Of a DNA stretch of 64,000 bases, positions 1 through 9,545 are shown one piece after another; position 1 is the first letter of the stretch; every line of letters starts with the position of its first letter. The stretch comes from Halomonas ventosae (lineage in GTDB: Bacteria > Pseudomonadota > Gammaproteobacteria > Pseudomonadales > Halomonadaceae). The position numbers and the translations under genes were made by a program. Location: positions 1 through 64,000 of the forward strand of contig NZ_SNZJ01000007.1 in NCBI RefSeq assembly GCF_004363555.1, in the 5' to 3' direction. Below the pieces are notes generated by a model. The model did not search any database and was not told the origin of the DNA. It saw only the letters and a list, made by a program, of their open reading frames with translations.

Positions 1-83
1 GGCTCGAGGCCATTCGGTCCTACTCGGGATACACCCAGGCTGTGAGCGGTGGTAGCTAATCACCCCTCACTGGAGAGACACAA
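1..83. other. Window edge upstream of accA; possible tail of an upstream gene
   Basis: No gene can be identified here. On the plus strand one frame is open from base 3 to a TAA at 57-59 and would encode 18 residues ending in ...TQAVSGGS. That could be the C-terminus of a gene lying to the left, but it is too short to assign. In many gammaproteobacteria dnaE lies directly before accA, but this tail does not obviously resemble the DnaE end. The stretch then runs into a dispersed repeat. Confidence 0.2.
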
Positions 84-170
84 GGTCCTACGCCAGGGAT
101 GGCGTCGGTAGCGCCCAGGGAGGGGTTCACAGCGCCTCCTCGAAGGCCTTCCCCCGGATCAGCCCCGAGC
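84..170 (+). repeat. Dispersed intergenic repeat, copy A (left-truncated)
   Basis: This segment matches two other intergenic segments in the window, at 5792-5918 (opposite strand) and 23098-23205. The shared core reads GGTCCTAYGCCAGGGATGGC, then a conserved RTCGGTAGCGCCCA stretch, then GGTTCACAGCGCC and CTCG-AGGCC. The core holds a small hairpin, YGCCA-GGGA-TGGCR. Copy A lacks the left end GCGCCGGGGACAGG that the other two copies carry. No open frame is conserved between copies, so this looks like a non-coding repeat family rather than a gene. Confidence 0.85.
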
Positions 171-195
171 AGTTGCCAGCAGTCGATGTGCCGCC

Positions 196-223
196 TTGCG
201 TGGCGCGTTGAGGGTGCGATAAT
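196..223 (+). promoter_or_regulatory. Candidate sigma-70 promoter of accA
   Basis: TTGCGT (196-201) and GATAAT (218-223) are separated by 16 bp and lie about 80 bp before the accA start. The -10 element matches five of six consensus bases, while the -35 element matches only three. It is the best pair in the gap but is a visual match only. Confidence 0.4.
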
Positions 224-300
224 GCCAGCCACTTCACATTTTTCGCGCCGCGCCTGGCCTCGACGGGCAGGGCGGTGAAACACCACAAGGCCGCCCGCCA

Positions 301-1254
<954 letters not shown>

Positions 1255-1263
1255 GGGGAAACC

Positions 1264-2592
1264 ATGCCCCTGCAACGCCGTATCGATCGCGCCCTGGCGG
1301 CTACCCCGCCGGGGCGCTGCGTCTGGGTGGCCCTCTCCGGGGGGCTCGACTCCTCGCTGCTGCTGGCGCTCACCGCGGAGGCCTGTCGGCGCCATCCGCG
1401 CCCCCTGCGCGCCCTGCATGTCCACCATGGGCTGCAGCCCGCCGCCGATGGCTTCGAGCGACACTGCCGGCGGCTCTGTTCGCGCCTCGGTGTGCCGCTG
1501 TTCGTGGAAGGTGTCGCCGTCGACCGGGCCGCCGGACAGGGCCTGGAAGGGGCGGCCCGGGAGGCGCGCTATGTCGCCTTCGCCCGGCGCGTGACGCCCG
1601 GCGAGAGCCTCTGGCTGGCCCAGCATCGGGATGACCAGGCCGAGACCTTCCTGCTGGCCGCCCTGCGCGGCAGCGGGGTGCGCGGCCTGGCCGGGATGGC
1701 GGCGTGTCGCGACTGGCGGGACCGGCGGCTCGAGCGCCCGTTGCTCGGTGTCGCACGCTCGACCCTCGAGGCCGAGGCGGGGCGCCGGGGCCTGGCCTGG
1801 GTGGAGGACCCCTCCAACGACGACCAGAGCCTCGATCGCAACTTCCTGCGCCATGGCGTGCTGCCACTGCTGGCGTCCCGCTGGCCCCATGCCGGCGCGG
1901 CCCTCTCCCGCAGCGCGGCGCTGGCCGGCGAGGCCGACGCCCTGCTCGACGACCTCGCCGAACTCGATCTCGAGCGCCTGGGCGGCGAGGCGGCGTGCCT
2001 GCCGGTTCCGGGCCTGGCAGCGTTCTCCGGCCCTCGACGACGCCTGCTGGTGCGCCACTGCTGCGCGCGGCTTGGCCTGGCGCGGCCGCCGTCGAGGCGT
2101 CTCGAGACGCTGCTGGCCCAGCTGGGTGCCGGGGAGGATGCCGAGGTGCGGGTGGCCTGGTCCGGTGCCGAGGCCAGGGTCTGGCGAGGGCGGCTCCACC
2201 TGCTCGTGCCCCCTGACGTCCTGCCGGCCGACTGGCAGACGGAGTGGGATGGCCATTCGCCGCTGGTGACGCCGCTCGGCGAGGTGCGGGTCGCGCTGGG
2301 CCGGGCCGACGGTGCAGCGGCGCGCCTGCGGATGGTGCCGCGGCAGGGAGGCGAGCGACTGCGGCTGCCCGGCCGTGGCCGGCGCGACCTCAAGCGGCTG
2401 CTGCAGGAACTCGGCGTGCCGCCCTGGGTGCGCGAGCGGCTGCTGGTGGCCCGGGCGGGCGACGCGCCGGTGGCGGTACTCGATCCGGTGGAGCAGGCGT
2501 GGCTGGCGCTCGCCGAGGGCTGGATCAGCCGCGCAGCACCAGGGGGAAGTCCGCGGCCTGCTGGTAGGCCGCTTCCTGCTCCAGGTCGTTGA
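1264..2592 (+). CDS. tilS: tRNA(Ile)-lysidine synthetase
   Basis: TilS uses ATP and lysine to convert C34 of the CAU anticodon of a minor tRNA-Ile into lysidine, so that it reads AUA codons. The ATP-pyrophosphatase signature SGGLDS is at residues 25-30, followed by the HVHHGLQ and QHRDDQAETFLL segments of the N-terminal domain. The C-terminal region keeps the RLPGRGRRDLKRLLQE substrate-binding element. The length of 442 residues is typical. Its last 68 bp overlap the 3' end of the convergent ppx gene, and the final 20 or so residues are Pro/Arg-rich and probably not conserved. Confidence 0.95.
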   Translation: MPLQRRIDRALAATPPGRCVWVALSGGLDSSLLLALTAEACRRHPRPLRALHVHHGLQPAADGFERHCRRLCSRLGVPLFVEGVAVDRAAGQGLEGAAREARYVAFARRVTPGESLWLAQHRDDQAETFLLAALRGSGVRGLAGMAACRDWRDRRLERPLLGVARSTLEAEAGRRGLAWVEDPSNDDQSLDRNFLRHGVLPLLASRWPHAGAALSRSAALAGEADALLDDLAELDLERLGGEAACLPVPGLAAFSGPRRRLLVRHCCARLGLARPPSRRLETLLAQLGAGEDAEVRVAWSGAEARVWRGRLHLLVPPDVLPADWQTEWDGHSPLVTPLGEVRVALGRADGAAARLRMVPRQGGERLRLPGRGRRDLKRLLQELGVPPWVRERLLVARAGDAPVAVLDPVEQAWLALAEGWISRAAPGGSPRPAGRPLPAPGR

Positions 2593-4066
2593 GCAGCAGC
2601 GCCGGGGGCTCCTCGCCGGCCAGCGTCAGCGTCAGCGTCTCGCCCTCGGCCTCGAGCCGGGGCACGGCGGGGGGCTGCTCGGGCCGGGAGTGGTTGAGGA
2701 TCACCGCCAGCCGAAGCAGCCGCGCCAGGCGGGCGTGGGGACGGCGTTCCGACTCGGGCAGGGCCTGCCACTCCTTGACCGGGAACTTGCGGCGGTGGGC
2801 GCGTACCAGGAAGGCCAGCAGGCGCTGCTCGGGACGCGAGAAGCCGGCCAGGTCGGAGTACTCCAGCAGGTAGGCACCATGGCGGTGGAACTGGCTGTGC
2901 GAGATGGCCAGGCCGATCTCGTGCAGGCGGCTGCCCCAGTCGAGGAAGCGCGCCTGGTCGTCGTCGAGCCCCCAGGCCCCGCGGACCTGCTCGAGCAGGG
3001 CACCGGCGGTGGCCGCCACGTTGTCGGCCTGGCGGCCGTCCACCTGGTAGTTGCGGGCCAGGCCGTCCAGGGTCTTGAGGCGCGAGTCCTCGGGACTGTT
3101 GCGCCCCACCATGTCGTAGAGCACCCCCTCGCGCAGGGCGCCGTCGGCATAGCGCATCCGCTCCAGCTCGAAGGCCTCAAAGATCGCACCGAGGATCGCC
3201 ACCCCGGCCGGGAAGACCCGCGAGCGGTCGGCCTTGAGACCCTCCATGGCGACCTTGTCCAGCTTCTTGCACTTGATCAGGCGCTTGCGCAGGGCGGCCA
3301 GGCCGTCGCGGGTGATCACCCCCTCCGGGGCATCGCCGGCGGCCGCGATCACCGCGGCTGCCGCCTTGATGGTGCCGCTGGACCCGACTGGATCCGCCCA
3401 GCCCAGGCGCTGGTAGGGGCGCTGGATGTTGGCCAACTCCGAGAGGGCGGCGAGCTCCGCCTTGCGCATGCGCTTCTCGCTGATCTCGCCCCCCTCGAAG
3501 AAGCGACGGGTGAAGGTCACGCAGCCCATGCGCAGGCTCTCCAGCGCCAGGGGCTCGAAGCGCTCGCCGATGATGAACTCCGTGGAGCCGCCACCGATGT
3601 CGACGATCAGCCGGCGGCCGTCCTCGGCCAGGGCGTGGGCCGCGCCCAGGTAGATCAGGCGGGCCTCCTCGCGGCCGGCAATGATCTCGATGCGGTGGCC
3701 GAGCAGGGCCTCGGCGCGCTCGATCAGCACCTGGCTGTTGGTCGCGTCGCGCAGCGCGTTGGTGCCCACCACCCGCAGATGGCCCGGGGTGATGTCCTCG
3801 AGGAAGGGGGCGAAGCGGGCCAGGCAGTCCAGGGCGCGCTGCATGGCCGCCTCGCCGAGGTGGCCGTCGTCGTCGAGGCCGGCGGCCAGCTGGACCTTCT
3901 CGCCGAGGCGGGCCACCACCTGCAGGCGGTCGTCCTGGTAGTTGGCCACCAGCAGGTGGAAGCTGTTGGAGCCGAGGTCGATGGCGGCGAGCCGGGTGGG
4001 ATCGCCGGCCACGGCAGCCGGAAGTGGGGCGGCAGCGGAGGGCGCCGGGTCCTGTGGCGAGGTCAT
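2525..4066 (-). CDS. ppx: Exopolyphosphatase
   Basis: Ppx removes terminal phosphates processively from inorganic polyphosphate and belongs to the Ppx/GppA branch of the actin/Hsp70 ATPase fold. The phosphate-1 motif AAIDLGSNSFHLLV is near the N-terminus, IVDIGGGSTEFI follows, then SSGTIKAAA, and an HD-like C-terminal half contains SRLHEIGLAISHS. I chose the ATG at 4066, which has an AAGGAA Shine-Dalgarno sequence, over an in-frame ATG 57 bp upstream; this gives 513 residues. The 3' end overlaps tilS by 68 bp. Ppk, which makes the polymer, is encoded at 13.7-15.9 kb. Confidence 0.94.
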   Translation of the reverse strand: MTSPQDPAPSAAAPLPAAVAGDPTRLAAIDLGSNSFHLLVANYQDDRLQVVARLGEKVQLAAGLDDDGHLGEAAMQRALDCLARFAPFLEDITPGHLRVVGTNALRDATNSQVLIERAEALLGHRIEIIAGREEARLIYLGAAHALAEDGRRLIVDIGGGSTEFIIGERFEPLALESLRMGCVTFTRRFFEGGEISEKRMRKAELAALSELANIQRPYQRLGWADPVGSSGTIKAAAAVIAAAGDAPEGVITRDGLAALRKRLIKCKKLDKVAMEGLKADRSRVFPAGVAILGAIFEAFELERMRYADGALREGVLYDMVGRNSPEDSRLKTLDGLARNYQVDGRQADNVAATAGALLEQVRGAWGLDDDQARFLDWGSRLHEIGLAISHSQFHRHGAYLLEYSDLAGFSRPEQRLLAFLVRAHRRKFPVKEWQALPESERRPHARLARLLRLAVILNHSRPEQPPAVPRLEAEGETLTLTLAGEEPPALLLNDLEQEAAYQQAADFPLVLRG

Positions 4067-4524
4067 GGCAGTTCCTTCGGATCGGTCAGGGGCAAGGGTG
4101 CGCGGCGCTCCCGGTCGTGTCAATTGTCGCCGGTCCCGGGGCTTGCGTTCGCCCGCCGCCTTGACTAGTATCGGGTCGTTCGCCTGTTCCGAATGCTTCC
4201 CGACCGTCTCGCGGCGATCCCGTCACGGTCAGTTTCCAAGTCGTCAGACAGCCCACTGCTTCAGCCCGCGATCCCGGCCGCCTGGCCCGGACCCGCAGGT
4301 CAGGCGAAAACGAACCTGCTTCCTCGCTTCCGATATCGGCCCGGCAACCCCAGAGTGCGGTCGCTAGCCCATGGCCATTCGATGCAGCATGACGAGAGGT
4401 AGCCTGTCCGGGCTCTGAACGCATCCACAGGGCGTCATCGTCTCGCCTCCTGTCTTTCCTCACGGCGCACTGCCCTCACGGCGCACTGCCGCCCGGCTTC
4501 CACGAGCGAATTCTGAACACACCG
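4067..4524. other. ppx-rho intergenic region (rho leader)
   Basis: About 460 bp separate the divergent ppx and rho genes. In Escherichia coli and pseudomonads thioredoxin (trxA) lies next to rho, but no frame here contains a WCGPC active site, so trxA is not at this position. Long rho leaders are known to carry autoregulatory Rho-dependent termination, and this one may do the same. A perfect 16-bp tandem duplication lies at 4459-4490. I could not pick a convincing promoter. Confidence 0.6.
4459..4490 (+). repeat. Perfect 16-bp tandem duplication in the rho leader
   Basis: CTCACGGCGCACTGCC occurs twice head to tail (4459-4474 and 4475-4490), ending 34 bp before the rho start codon. It is C-rich and G-poor enough to be plausible as a Rho-binding stretch, but that role is an inference. 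Confidence 0.8.
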
Positions 4525-5784
4525 ATGAATCTTACCGAACTCAAGCAAAAGCCAGTGCCGGAGCTTCTGGAGACTGCCCGCGAGATGGGCATCGACAACC
4601 TGGCACGCTCCCGCAAGCAGGACATCATCTTCGCCATCCTCAAGAAGCACGCCAAGAGCGGCGAGCCGATCTTCGGCGATGGTGTGCTGGAGATCCTGCA
4701 GGATGGATTCGGCTTCCTGCGCAGCGCCGACAGCTCCTACCTGGCCGGCCCCGACGACATCTACGTCTCGCCCTCCCAGATCCGGCGCTTCAACCTGCGC
4801 AAGGGCGACTCCATCTCCGGCAAGATTCGCCCGCCGAAGGAAGGGGAGCGCTACTTCGCGCTGCTCAAGGTCAGCGAGATCAACTTCGACAAGCCGGAGA
4901 ACGCCAAGCACAAGATCCTCTTCGAGAACCTCACGCCGCTGTTCCCCCAGGAACGGCTGCGCATGGAGATCGGTAACGGCTCCACCGAGGACCTCACGGC
5001 GCGGATCATCGACCTGGTGGCGCCCATCGGCAAGGGCCAGCGCGGCCTGCTGGTCTCCCCGCCCAAGGCGGGCAAGACCCTGATGCTGCAGAACATCGCC
5101 ACCTCGATCACCCGCAACAATCCCGAGTGCCACCTGATCGTGCTGCTGATCGACGAGCGGCCGGAGGAGGTGACCGAGATGTCGCGTACGGTGCGCGGCG
5201 AGGTGGTGGCCTCGACCTTCGACGAGCCGCCGGCCCGCCACGTGCAGGTCGCCGAGATGGTGATCGAGAAGGCCAAGCGCCTGGTGGAGCACAAGAAGGA
5301 CGTGGTGATCCTGCTCGATTCCATCACCCGCCTGGCGCGGGCCTACAACACCGTGGTGCCGAGCTCCGGCAAGGTGCTGACCGGCGGCGTCGATGCCCAC
5401 GCCCTGGAGAAGCCCAAGCGCTTCTTCGGTGCGGCGCGCAACATCGAGGAGGGCGGCAGCCTGACCATCATCGCCACGGCGCTGGTCGACACCGGCTCCA
5501 AGATGGACGAGGTGATCTTCGAGGAGTTCAAGGGCACCGGCAACATGGAGGCGCACCTGGACCGCAAGCTGGCCGAGCGTCGCGTCTACCCGGCGATCAA
5601 CATCCGCCGCTCCGGCACCCGCCGCGAGGACCTGATCGCCTCCGAGGACGAGATGCAGCGCATGTGGATCCTGCGCAAGCTGCTCAACCCCATGGAGGAC
5701 ACCGCGGCCACCGAGTTCCTGATCGACCGCCTGAAGGATACCAAGACCAACCTCGAGTTCTTCGAGGCCATGAAGCGGCGCTGA
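4525..5784 (+). CDS. rho: Transcription termination factor Rho
   Basis: Rho is a hexameric RNA-dependent ATPase that ends untranslated transcripts. The 419-residue protein has the N-terminal helical domain ([18 protein letters not shown]), the cold-shock RNA-binding domain with GFGFLRS, the Walker A motif PPKAGKT near residue 180 and Walker [17 protein letters not shown]. Length equals that of E. coli Rho. The Shine-Dalgarno sequence before the ATG is weak, as may suit an autoregulated gene. No thioredoxin gene precedes it. Confidence 0.98.
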   Translation: MNLTELKQKPVPELLETAREMGIDNLARSRKQDIIFAILKKHAKSGEPIFGDGVLEILQDGFGFLRSADSSYLAGPDDIYVSPSQIRRFNLRKGDSISGKIRPPKEGERYFALLKVSEINFDKPENAKHKILFENLTPLFPQERLRMEIGNGSTEDLTARIIDLVAPIGKGQRGLLVSPPKAGKTLMLQNIATSITRNNPECHLIVLLIDERPEEVTEMSRTVRGEVVASTFDEPPARHVQVAEMVIEKAKRLVEHKKDVVILLDSITRLARAYNTVVPSSGKVLTGGVDAHALEKPKRFFGAARNIEEGGSLTIIATALVDTGSKMDEVIFEEFKGTGNMEAHLDRKLAERRVYPAINIRRSGTRREDLIASEDEMQRMWILRKLLNPMEDTAATEFLIDRLKDTKTNLEFFEAMKRR

Positions 5785-5791
5785 TCGCGAT

Positions 5792-5918
5792 CGCCGGGAA
5801 TGCCACACCGCGGCTTGCCCGGCGACAGGCCTGCGAGGGGGCGCTGTAAACCCGTCCCTGGGCGCTACCGATGCCATCCCTGGCATAGGACCCCCTCTTC
5901 GGCCTGTCCCCGGCGCCG
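5792..5918 (-). repeat. Dispersed intergenic repeat, copy B (longest copy)
   Basis: Read on the minus strand this is the fullest copy of the family also seen at 84-170 and 23098-23205. It begins GCGCCGGGGACAGGCC, passes through the ATGCCA-GGGA-TGGCAT hairpin and the GCGCCCAGGGACGGG stretch, and reaches GGCCTGTCGCCGGG. The sequence around GGACAGGCC near one end is the inverse of GGCCTGTCGCC near the other, so the element can fold end to end. It starts 8 bp after the rho stop and may act as or contain the rho terminator. Confidence 0.85.
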
Positions 5919-5998
5919 CTCACCATGGCGATCCAGCAGACGTATTCAAGGGGCATGCTATGCTGCCCCTTTCGTCATTCCGGAACCGGGAAATCCGA

Positions 5999-7486
5999 AT
6001 GAAGTACAAGGACCTGCGCGAGTTCATCGCGGTGCTCGAGGCCCAGGGCGAGCTCAAGCGCATCACCGCCGAGGTCGACCCCTACCTCGAGATCACCGAG
6101 ATCTGCGACCGGACCCTGCGCGCCGGGGGCCCGGCGCTGCTGTTCGAGAACGTCAAGGGCCACACCATGCCGCTGCTCGGCAACCTGTTCGGCACCCCGA
6201 AGCGGGTGGCCATGGGCATGGGCCAGGACTCGGTCGCCGCCCTGCGCGAGGTGGGGGAGCTGCTCGCCTTCCTCAAGGAGCCCGACCCCCCCAAGGGCTT
6301 TCGCGACGCCTGGAGCAAGCTGCCGATCTTCCGGCAGGTGATGAGCATGGGGCCGAAGACGGTGCGCTCGGCGCCGGTGCAGGCGCTGGCCTTTGATGGC
6401 GACGAGGTCGACCTCGACCGCCTGCCGATCCAGCACTGCTGGCCTGGCGACGCCGCGCCGCTGGTCACCTGGCCGCTGGTGATCACCAAGGGGCCCCACA
6501 AGACCCGCCAGAACCTCGGCATCTACCGCCAGCAGAAGCTCGGCCGCAACCGCCTGATCATGCGCTGGCTCTCCCATCGTGGCGGGGCACTCGACTTCCA
6601 GGAGTTCCAGCAGGCCCACCCCGGCGAGCCCTTCCCGGTGGCGGTGGCGCTGGGCGCCGACCCGGCCACCATCCTCGGCGCGGTGACGCCGGTGCCCGAC
6701 AGCCTCTCCGAGTACGCCTTCGCGGGGCTCTTGAGAGGCTCGCGCACCGAGCTGGTCAAGTGTGGTCATGCCGATCTGGAGGTACCTGCATCAGCAGAAA
6801 TCATTCTGGAAGGCTTTATCTATCCCGACGACATGGCGCCCGAGGGCCCCTACGGCGACCATACCGGCTACTACAACGAGGTCGAGCAGTTCCCGGTGTT
6901 CACGGTGACGCGCATGACCATGCGCGAGAACGCCATCTACCACTCCACCTACACCGGTCGCCCGCCCGACGAGCCGGCGATCCTGGGGCTGGCGCTGAAC
7001 GAGGTGTTCGTGCCCATCCTGCGCCGCCAGTTCCCCGAGATCGTCGACTTCTACCTGCCGCCTGAGGGCTGCTCCTACCGCATGGCGGTGGTGACCATGA
7101 AGAAGCAGTACCCGGGCCACGCCAAGCGGGTGATGATGGGGGTGTGGAGCTTCCTGCGCCAGTTCATGTACACCAAGTTCGTGGTGGTGCTCGACGACGA
7201 CGTCTGTGCCCGGGACTGGAAGGACGTGATCTGGGCCATCACCACGCGCATGGACCCCGCCCGGGATACCGTGATGGTGGAGAACACCCCCATCGACTAC
7301 CTGGACTTCGCCTCCCCCGTGGCGGGGCTCGGCTCCAAGATGGGCCTGGACGCCACCAGCAAGTGGCCCGGCGAGACCGACCGCGAGTGGGGCACGCCCA
7401 TCGTCATGGACGAGGCCGTCAAGGCCCGCGTCAGCGAGCGCTGGAACGAGCTGGGCATCGACTCCCCGGACAACACGACATTCTGA
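5999..7486 (+). CDS. ubiD: 4-hydroxy-3-polyprenylbenzoate decarboxylase
   Basis: UbiD decarboxylates the polyprenylated benzoate ring in ubiquinone synthesis and needs prenylated FMN made by UbiX. The protein starts [14 protein letters not shown], the standard family N-terminus; the ATG at 5999 is preferred over one 39 bp upstream. The 495-residue length is normal. Recognisable segments include the early ADE-like GELKRIT region, [18 protein letters not shown], and [21 protein letters not shown] with the catalytic acidic residues. A flavin reductase gene follows 18 bp downstream, an arrangement also found in other gammaproteobacteria. Confidence 0.96.
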   Translation: MKYKDLREFIAVLEAQGELKRITAEVDPYLEITEICDRTLRAGGPALLFENVKGHTMPLLGNLFGTPKRVAMGMGQDSVAALREVGELLAFLKEPDPPKGFRDAWSKLPIFRQVMSMGPKTVRSAPVQALAFDGDEVDLDRLPIQHCWPGDAAPLVTWPLVITKGPHKTRQNLGIYRQQKLGRNRLIMRWLSHRGGALDFQEFQQAHPGEPFPVAVALGADPATILGAVTPVPDSLSEYAFAGLLRGSRTELVKCGHADLEVPASAEIILEGFIYPDDMAPEGPYGDHTGYYNEVEQFPVFTVTRMTMRENAIYHSTYTGRPPDEPAILGLALNEVFVPILRRQFPEIVDFYLPPEGCSYRMAVVTMKKQYPGHAKRVMMGVWSFLRQFMYTKFVVVLDDDVCARDWKDVIWAITTRMDPARDTVMVENTPIDYLDFASPVAGLGSKMGLDATSKWPGETDREWGTPIVMDEAVKARVSERWNELGIDSPDNTTF

Positions 7487-7504
7487 CAACTTCATGAGGC
7501 TTTC

Positions 7505-8284
7505 ATGACGCCAAGGACCCTGACCTGCCTGGTCACCGAGGTCGAGGATCTCACCCCGGACGTCTTCCGCGTCCAGCTGGAGGGCCGGCCCGAGGCCGTG
7601 GCCCATGAGCCCGGCCAGTACCTGGAACTGAAGCTGGAGGAGGGCCTCTGGGTGCCGTTCTCCATCGCCAATGCCCACGGCGGCGATGGCGGGATCGAGC
7701 TGCACATCCAGCACTGGCCGGAGCGGGAGAACTCCGCCCGGCTGCGCGAGCTGATGCAGGTGGCCGAGCGGCTGACCCTGCGCCTGCCCGGCGGCGACTG
7801 CATCCTCGACCCGGACAGCACGCGCCCCCTGCTGCTGGTCGCGGCCGGCACCGGCTTTGCGCAGATGAAGGCGATCGTCGAGGCGGCGCTGCATGCCGAC
7901 CCGGCACGCGAGATCGACCTCTGGTGGGCGGCTCGCGAGCGTCGCGACCTCTACCTGGAGCGCCTGCCCCGGGAGTGGGCCGAGGGCCATCCCAATGTCC
8001 GCTTCCATGCCGTGACCGAGGTCGCGCCCGAGGAGGCCCTGACGGGAGAGCGCGTCATCGGCCACCGCGGCCGCATCGACCACGCCCTGGCGACGGCCCT
8101 CGATGACATCTCGGGGCATGACGTCTATGTCTCCGGCTCGCCGGGCATGGTCTACGCCTGCGTGGACGTGCTCGCCTCGCTGGGGCTTTCGCCCTCACGA
8201 GTCTTCTCGGATGTCTTCGCCTATGCGCCGCGGGACCCCATCGTGCCCACCGCGGGCAGCCTGCGCCGGGAGTCCGGCCCATGA
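7505..8284 (+). CDS. fre: NAD(P)H-flavin reductase of the Fre/LuxG type
   Basis: This 259-residue protein has the ferredoxin-reductase fold: an FAD/FMN-binding barrel with the VPFSIANAHG motif (family form RPYSIA) near residue 56, then a nucleotide-binding half with LLVAAGTGFAQMKAIVEAAL and the terminal VYVSGSPGMVYACVDVL. No iron-sulfur cysteines are visible, so it is a simple flavin reductase. Its place right after ubiD suggests a role in flavin supply or ubiquinone metabolism, but the physiological substrate cannot be read from sequence. Its stop overlaps the folM start (ATGA), indicating coupled translation. Confidence 0.8.
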   Translation: MTPRTLTCLVTEVEDLTPDVFRVQLEGRPEAVAHEPGQYLELKLEEGLWVPFSIANAHGGDGGIELHIQHWPERENSARLRELMQVAERLTLRLPGGDCILDPDSTRPLLLVAAGTGFAQMKAIVEAALHADPAREIDLWWAARERRDLYLERLPREWAEGHPNVRFHAVTEVAPEEALTGERVIGHRGRIDHALATALDDISGHDVYVSGSPGMVYACVDVLASLGLSPSRVFSDVFAYAPRDPIVPTAGSLRRESGP

Positions 8285-8994
8285 GCGCCTCGCCGATTCT
8301 GATCACCGGCGGCGCCCAGCGCCTGGGACGCCACTGTGCCGAGCGCCTGCGTGACGACGGCCATCCGGTGATCATCAGCTATCGCCGCGAGCGCCCCGAG
8401 CTGGACGCGCTGCGTGAGCGGGGCATCGTCACCCTGCCGGCCGACTTCGCGACGGAGGCGGGCATCCTCGATTTCCTCGCCCGGCTCAGGGCCGAGACGC
8501 CATCGCTGCGGGCCATCGTCCACAACGCCAGCGACTGGGCGCCCGACTCCAGCGGCCCCGAGGCGGGAGCCACCTTCGAGCGGCTGTTTCGCATCCACAT
8601 GCTGGCGCCCTACCTGATCAACCTGCACGCTCGGGCGCTGCTCGAGGCGTGCAGCGAGCCCCAGCGCGACATCGTGCACATGACCGACTACGTGGTGCAG
8701 AAGGGCTCGCGAAAGCACGCCGCCTACGCCGCCACCAAGGCGGGGCTGGACAACCTGACGCTCTCCTTCGCCGCCATGTACGCCCCTGAGATCCAGGTCA
8801 ATGCCATCGCCCCGGCGATGATCATGCTCAACGAGGGTGACGACGAGGCCTACGCCGAGAAGGCCCGCGCCAAGTCGGCGATGGAGATGATTCCCGGCCC
8901 CGGGGTGATCTATCAGAGCCTGCGCTACCTGCTCGACAATCGCTACGTCACCGGCGTCACCCTGCCGGTGGACGGCGGGCGCCACCTGCGCTGA
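8281..8994 (+). CDS. folM: Dihydromonapterin reductase
   Basis: FolM is a short-chain dehydrogenase that reduces dihydromonapterin with NADPH to give tetrahydromonapterin. The cofactor-binding motif ITGGAQRLGRHCAE is at the N-terminus, followed by the family-specific IVHNASDW, the catalytic YAATKAGLDNL (Y-x3-K), and the ending LPVDGGRHLR, which is nearly identical to the FolM C-terminus of enterobacteria. The length of 237 residues is typical. It overlaps fre by 4 bp. Tetrahydromonapterin serves phenylalanine hydroxylase in some gammaproteobacteria, but that gene is not in this window. Confidence 0.88.
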   Translation: MSASPILITGGAQRLGRHCAERLRDDGHPVIISYRRERPELDALRERGIVTLPADFATEAGILDFLARLRAETPSLRAIVHNASDWAPDSSGPEAGATFERLFRIHMLAPYLINLHARALLEACSEPQRDIVHMTDYVVQKGSRKHAAYAATKAGLDNLTLSFAAMYAPEIQVNAIAPAMIMLNEGDDEAYAEKARAKSAMEMIPGPGVIYQSLRYLLDNRYVTGVTLPVDGGRHLR

Positions 8995-9091
8995 GCCTGC
9001 GACCATCGGTGCCGTGCCGGAGGCGGCGATCTTCGCTAGAATGCAGCCCTAACCTGACAAGATAGCCTGACACGATAGTAAGGAGTGACAC

Positions 9092-9220
9092 ATGGCGGGA
9101 CACGACACGAACTTCAAGGACGACAGCGGCCTGCTCTCCGTGGTGCTCGGCCTGGTGGTACTGGTGGCCATGAGCTGCCTGCCGGCCACCATCGGCTGGT
9201 ACCAGCTGTTCGCCGGCTGA
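9092..9220 (+). CDS. Small single-span membrane protein, unknown function
   Basis: A 42-residue ORF begins at the ATG at 9092 with a strong AAGGAGTG Shine-Dalgarno sequence 4 bp upstream. After a charged, polar N-terminus (residues 1-12) comes a hydrophobic stretch of about 20 residues, SVVLGLVVLVAMSCLPATIG, which can span the inner membrane, and a short tail ending in WYQLFAG. A -10-like TAGAAT lies 54 bp upstream and a 7-bp palindromic hairpin follows the stop. I do not recognise the family; the good ribosome site, promoter-like element and hairpin together suggest a real one-gene unit. Confidence 0.6.
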   Translation: MAGHDTNFKDDSGLLSVVLGLVVLVAMSCLPATIGWYQLFAG

Positions 9221-9241
9221 GCGGGCGGCCCTTGCCAGCCA

Positions 9242-9256
9242 TGCCGCAATGCGGCA
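9242..9256 (+). terminator. Short hairpin after the small membrane protein gene
   Basis: TGCCGCA-A-TGCGGCA is a perfect 7-bp palindrome just after the 42-residue ORF and 28 bp before the aro leader ORF. With no T-tract it is a weak terminator at best and could instead be an operator. Confidence 0.35.
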
Positions 9257-9284
9257 GGATGTGACGAGACCTCAGGAGCGCCCC

Positions 9285-9410
9285 ATGACCATGCCCCGCC
9301 GTGCCCAGCCCACCTCTCGCGTTGCCTACCATGGCAAGGTGTCGTTCGCGGTGCGCGGCGACTGGCATGGCTATTGGTTTACCCCCGGGGTGCCCGTGGC
9401 CATGTCCTGA
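9285..9410 (+). CDS. Putative aromatic amino-acid leader peptide 1 of the DAHP synthase gene
   Basis: This 41-codon ORF has a CAGGAG ribosome site 7 bp before its ATG. It carries a cluster of aromatic codons late in the frame: W27, Y30, W31, F32 in the run DWHGYWFT. A strong GC hairpin that could serve as an attenuator begins 53 bp after the stop. The arrangement (short ORF, codons for the pathway's end products, terminator hairpin, biosynthetic gene) is that of ribosome-mediated attenuation as in trp and pheA operons. The 3-deoxy-arabino-heptulosonate 7-phosphate synthase gene starts about 300 bp downstream. The regulatory role is inferred. Confidence 0.6.
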   Translation: MTMPRRAQPTSRVAYHGKVSFAVRGDWHGYWFTPGVPVAMS

Positions 9411-9462
9411 GCGCAAGACGCGACATCGCCGGGAGGCACCCCCCCACCAGGGCCGCCTCCGC

Positions 9463-9499
9463 CAGAACCCCCGGACGGCCGCCCCGCCCGGGGGTTCTG
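9463..9499 (+). terminator. Attenuator-like hairpin upstream of the DAHP synthase gene
   Basis: CAGAACCCCCGG (9463-9474) and CCGGGGGTTCTG (9488-9499) form a perfect 12-bp stem around a 13-nt loop, followed by only a short TTT run. An upstream smaller hairpin, GGAGGC (9432-9437) with GCCTCC (9455-9460), and the C-tract at 9438-9445, which could pair with the GGGGGTT of the terminator stem, offer competing folds as expected of an attenuator. Confidence 0.65.
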
Positions 9500-9545
9500 C
9501 GTTTCGGGGAGCGTGAACCACCAGATGACATCAAGGAGAGAGACC

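Noticed and set aside
4193-4402. A 69-codon plus-strand frame in the ppx-rho gap
   Set aside because: No Shine-Dalgarno sequence, no recognisable motif and biased Pro/Arg/Ser composition; more likely untranslated leader.
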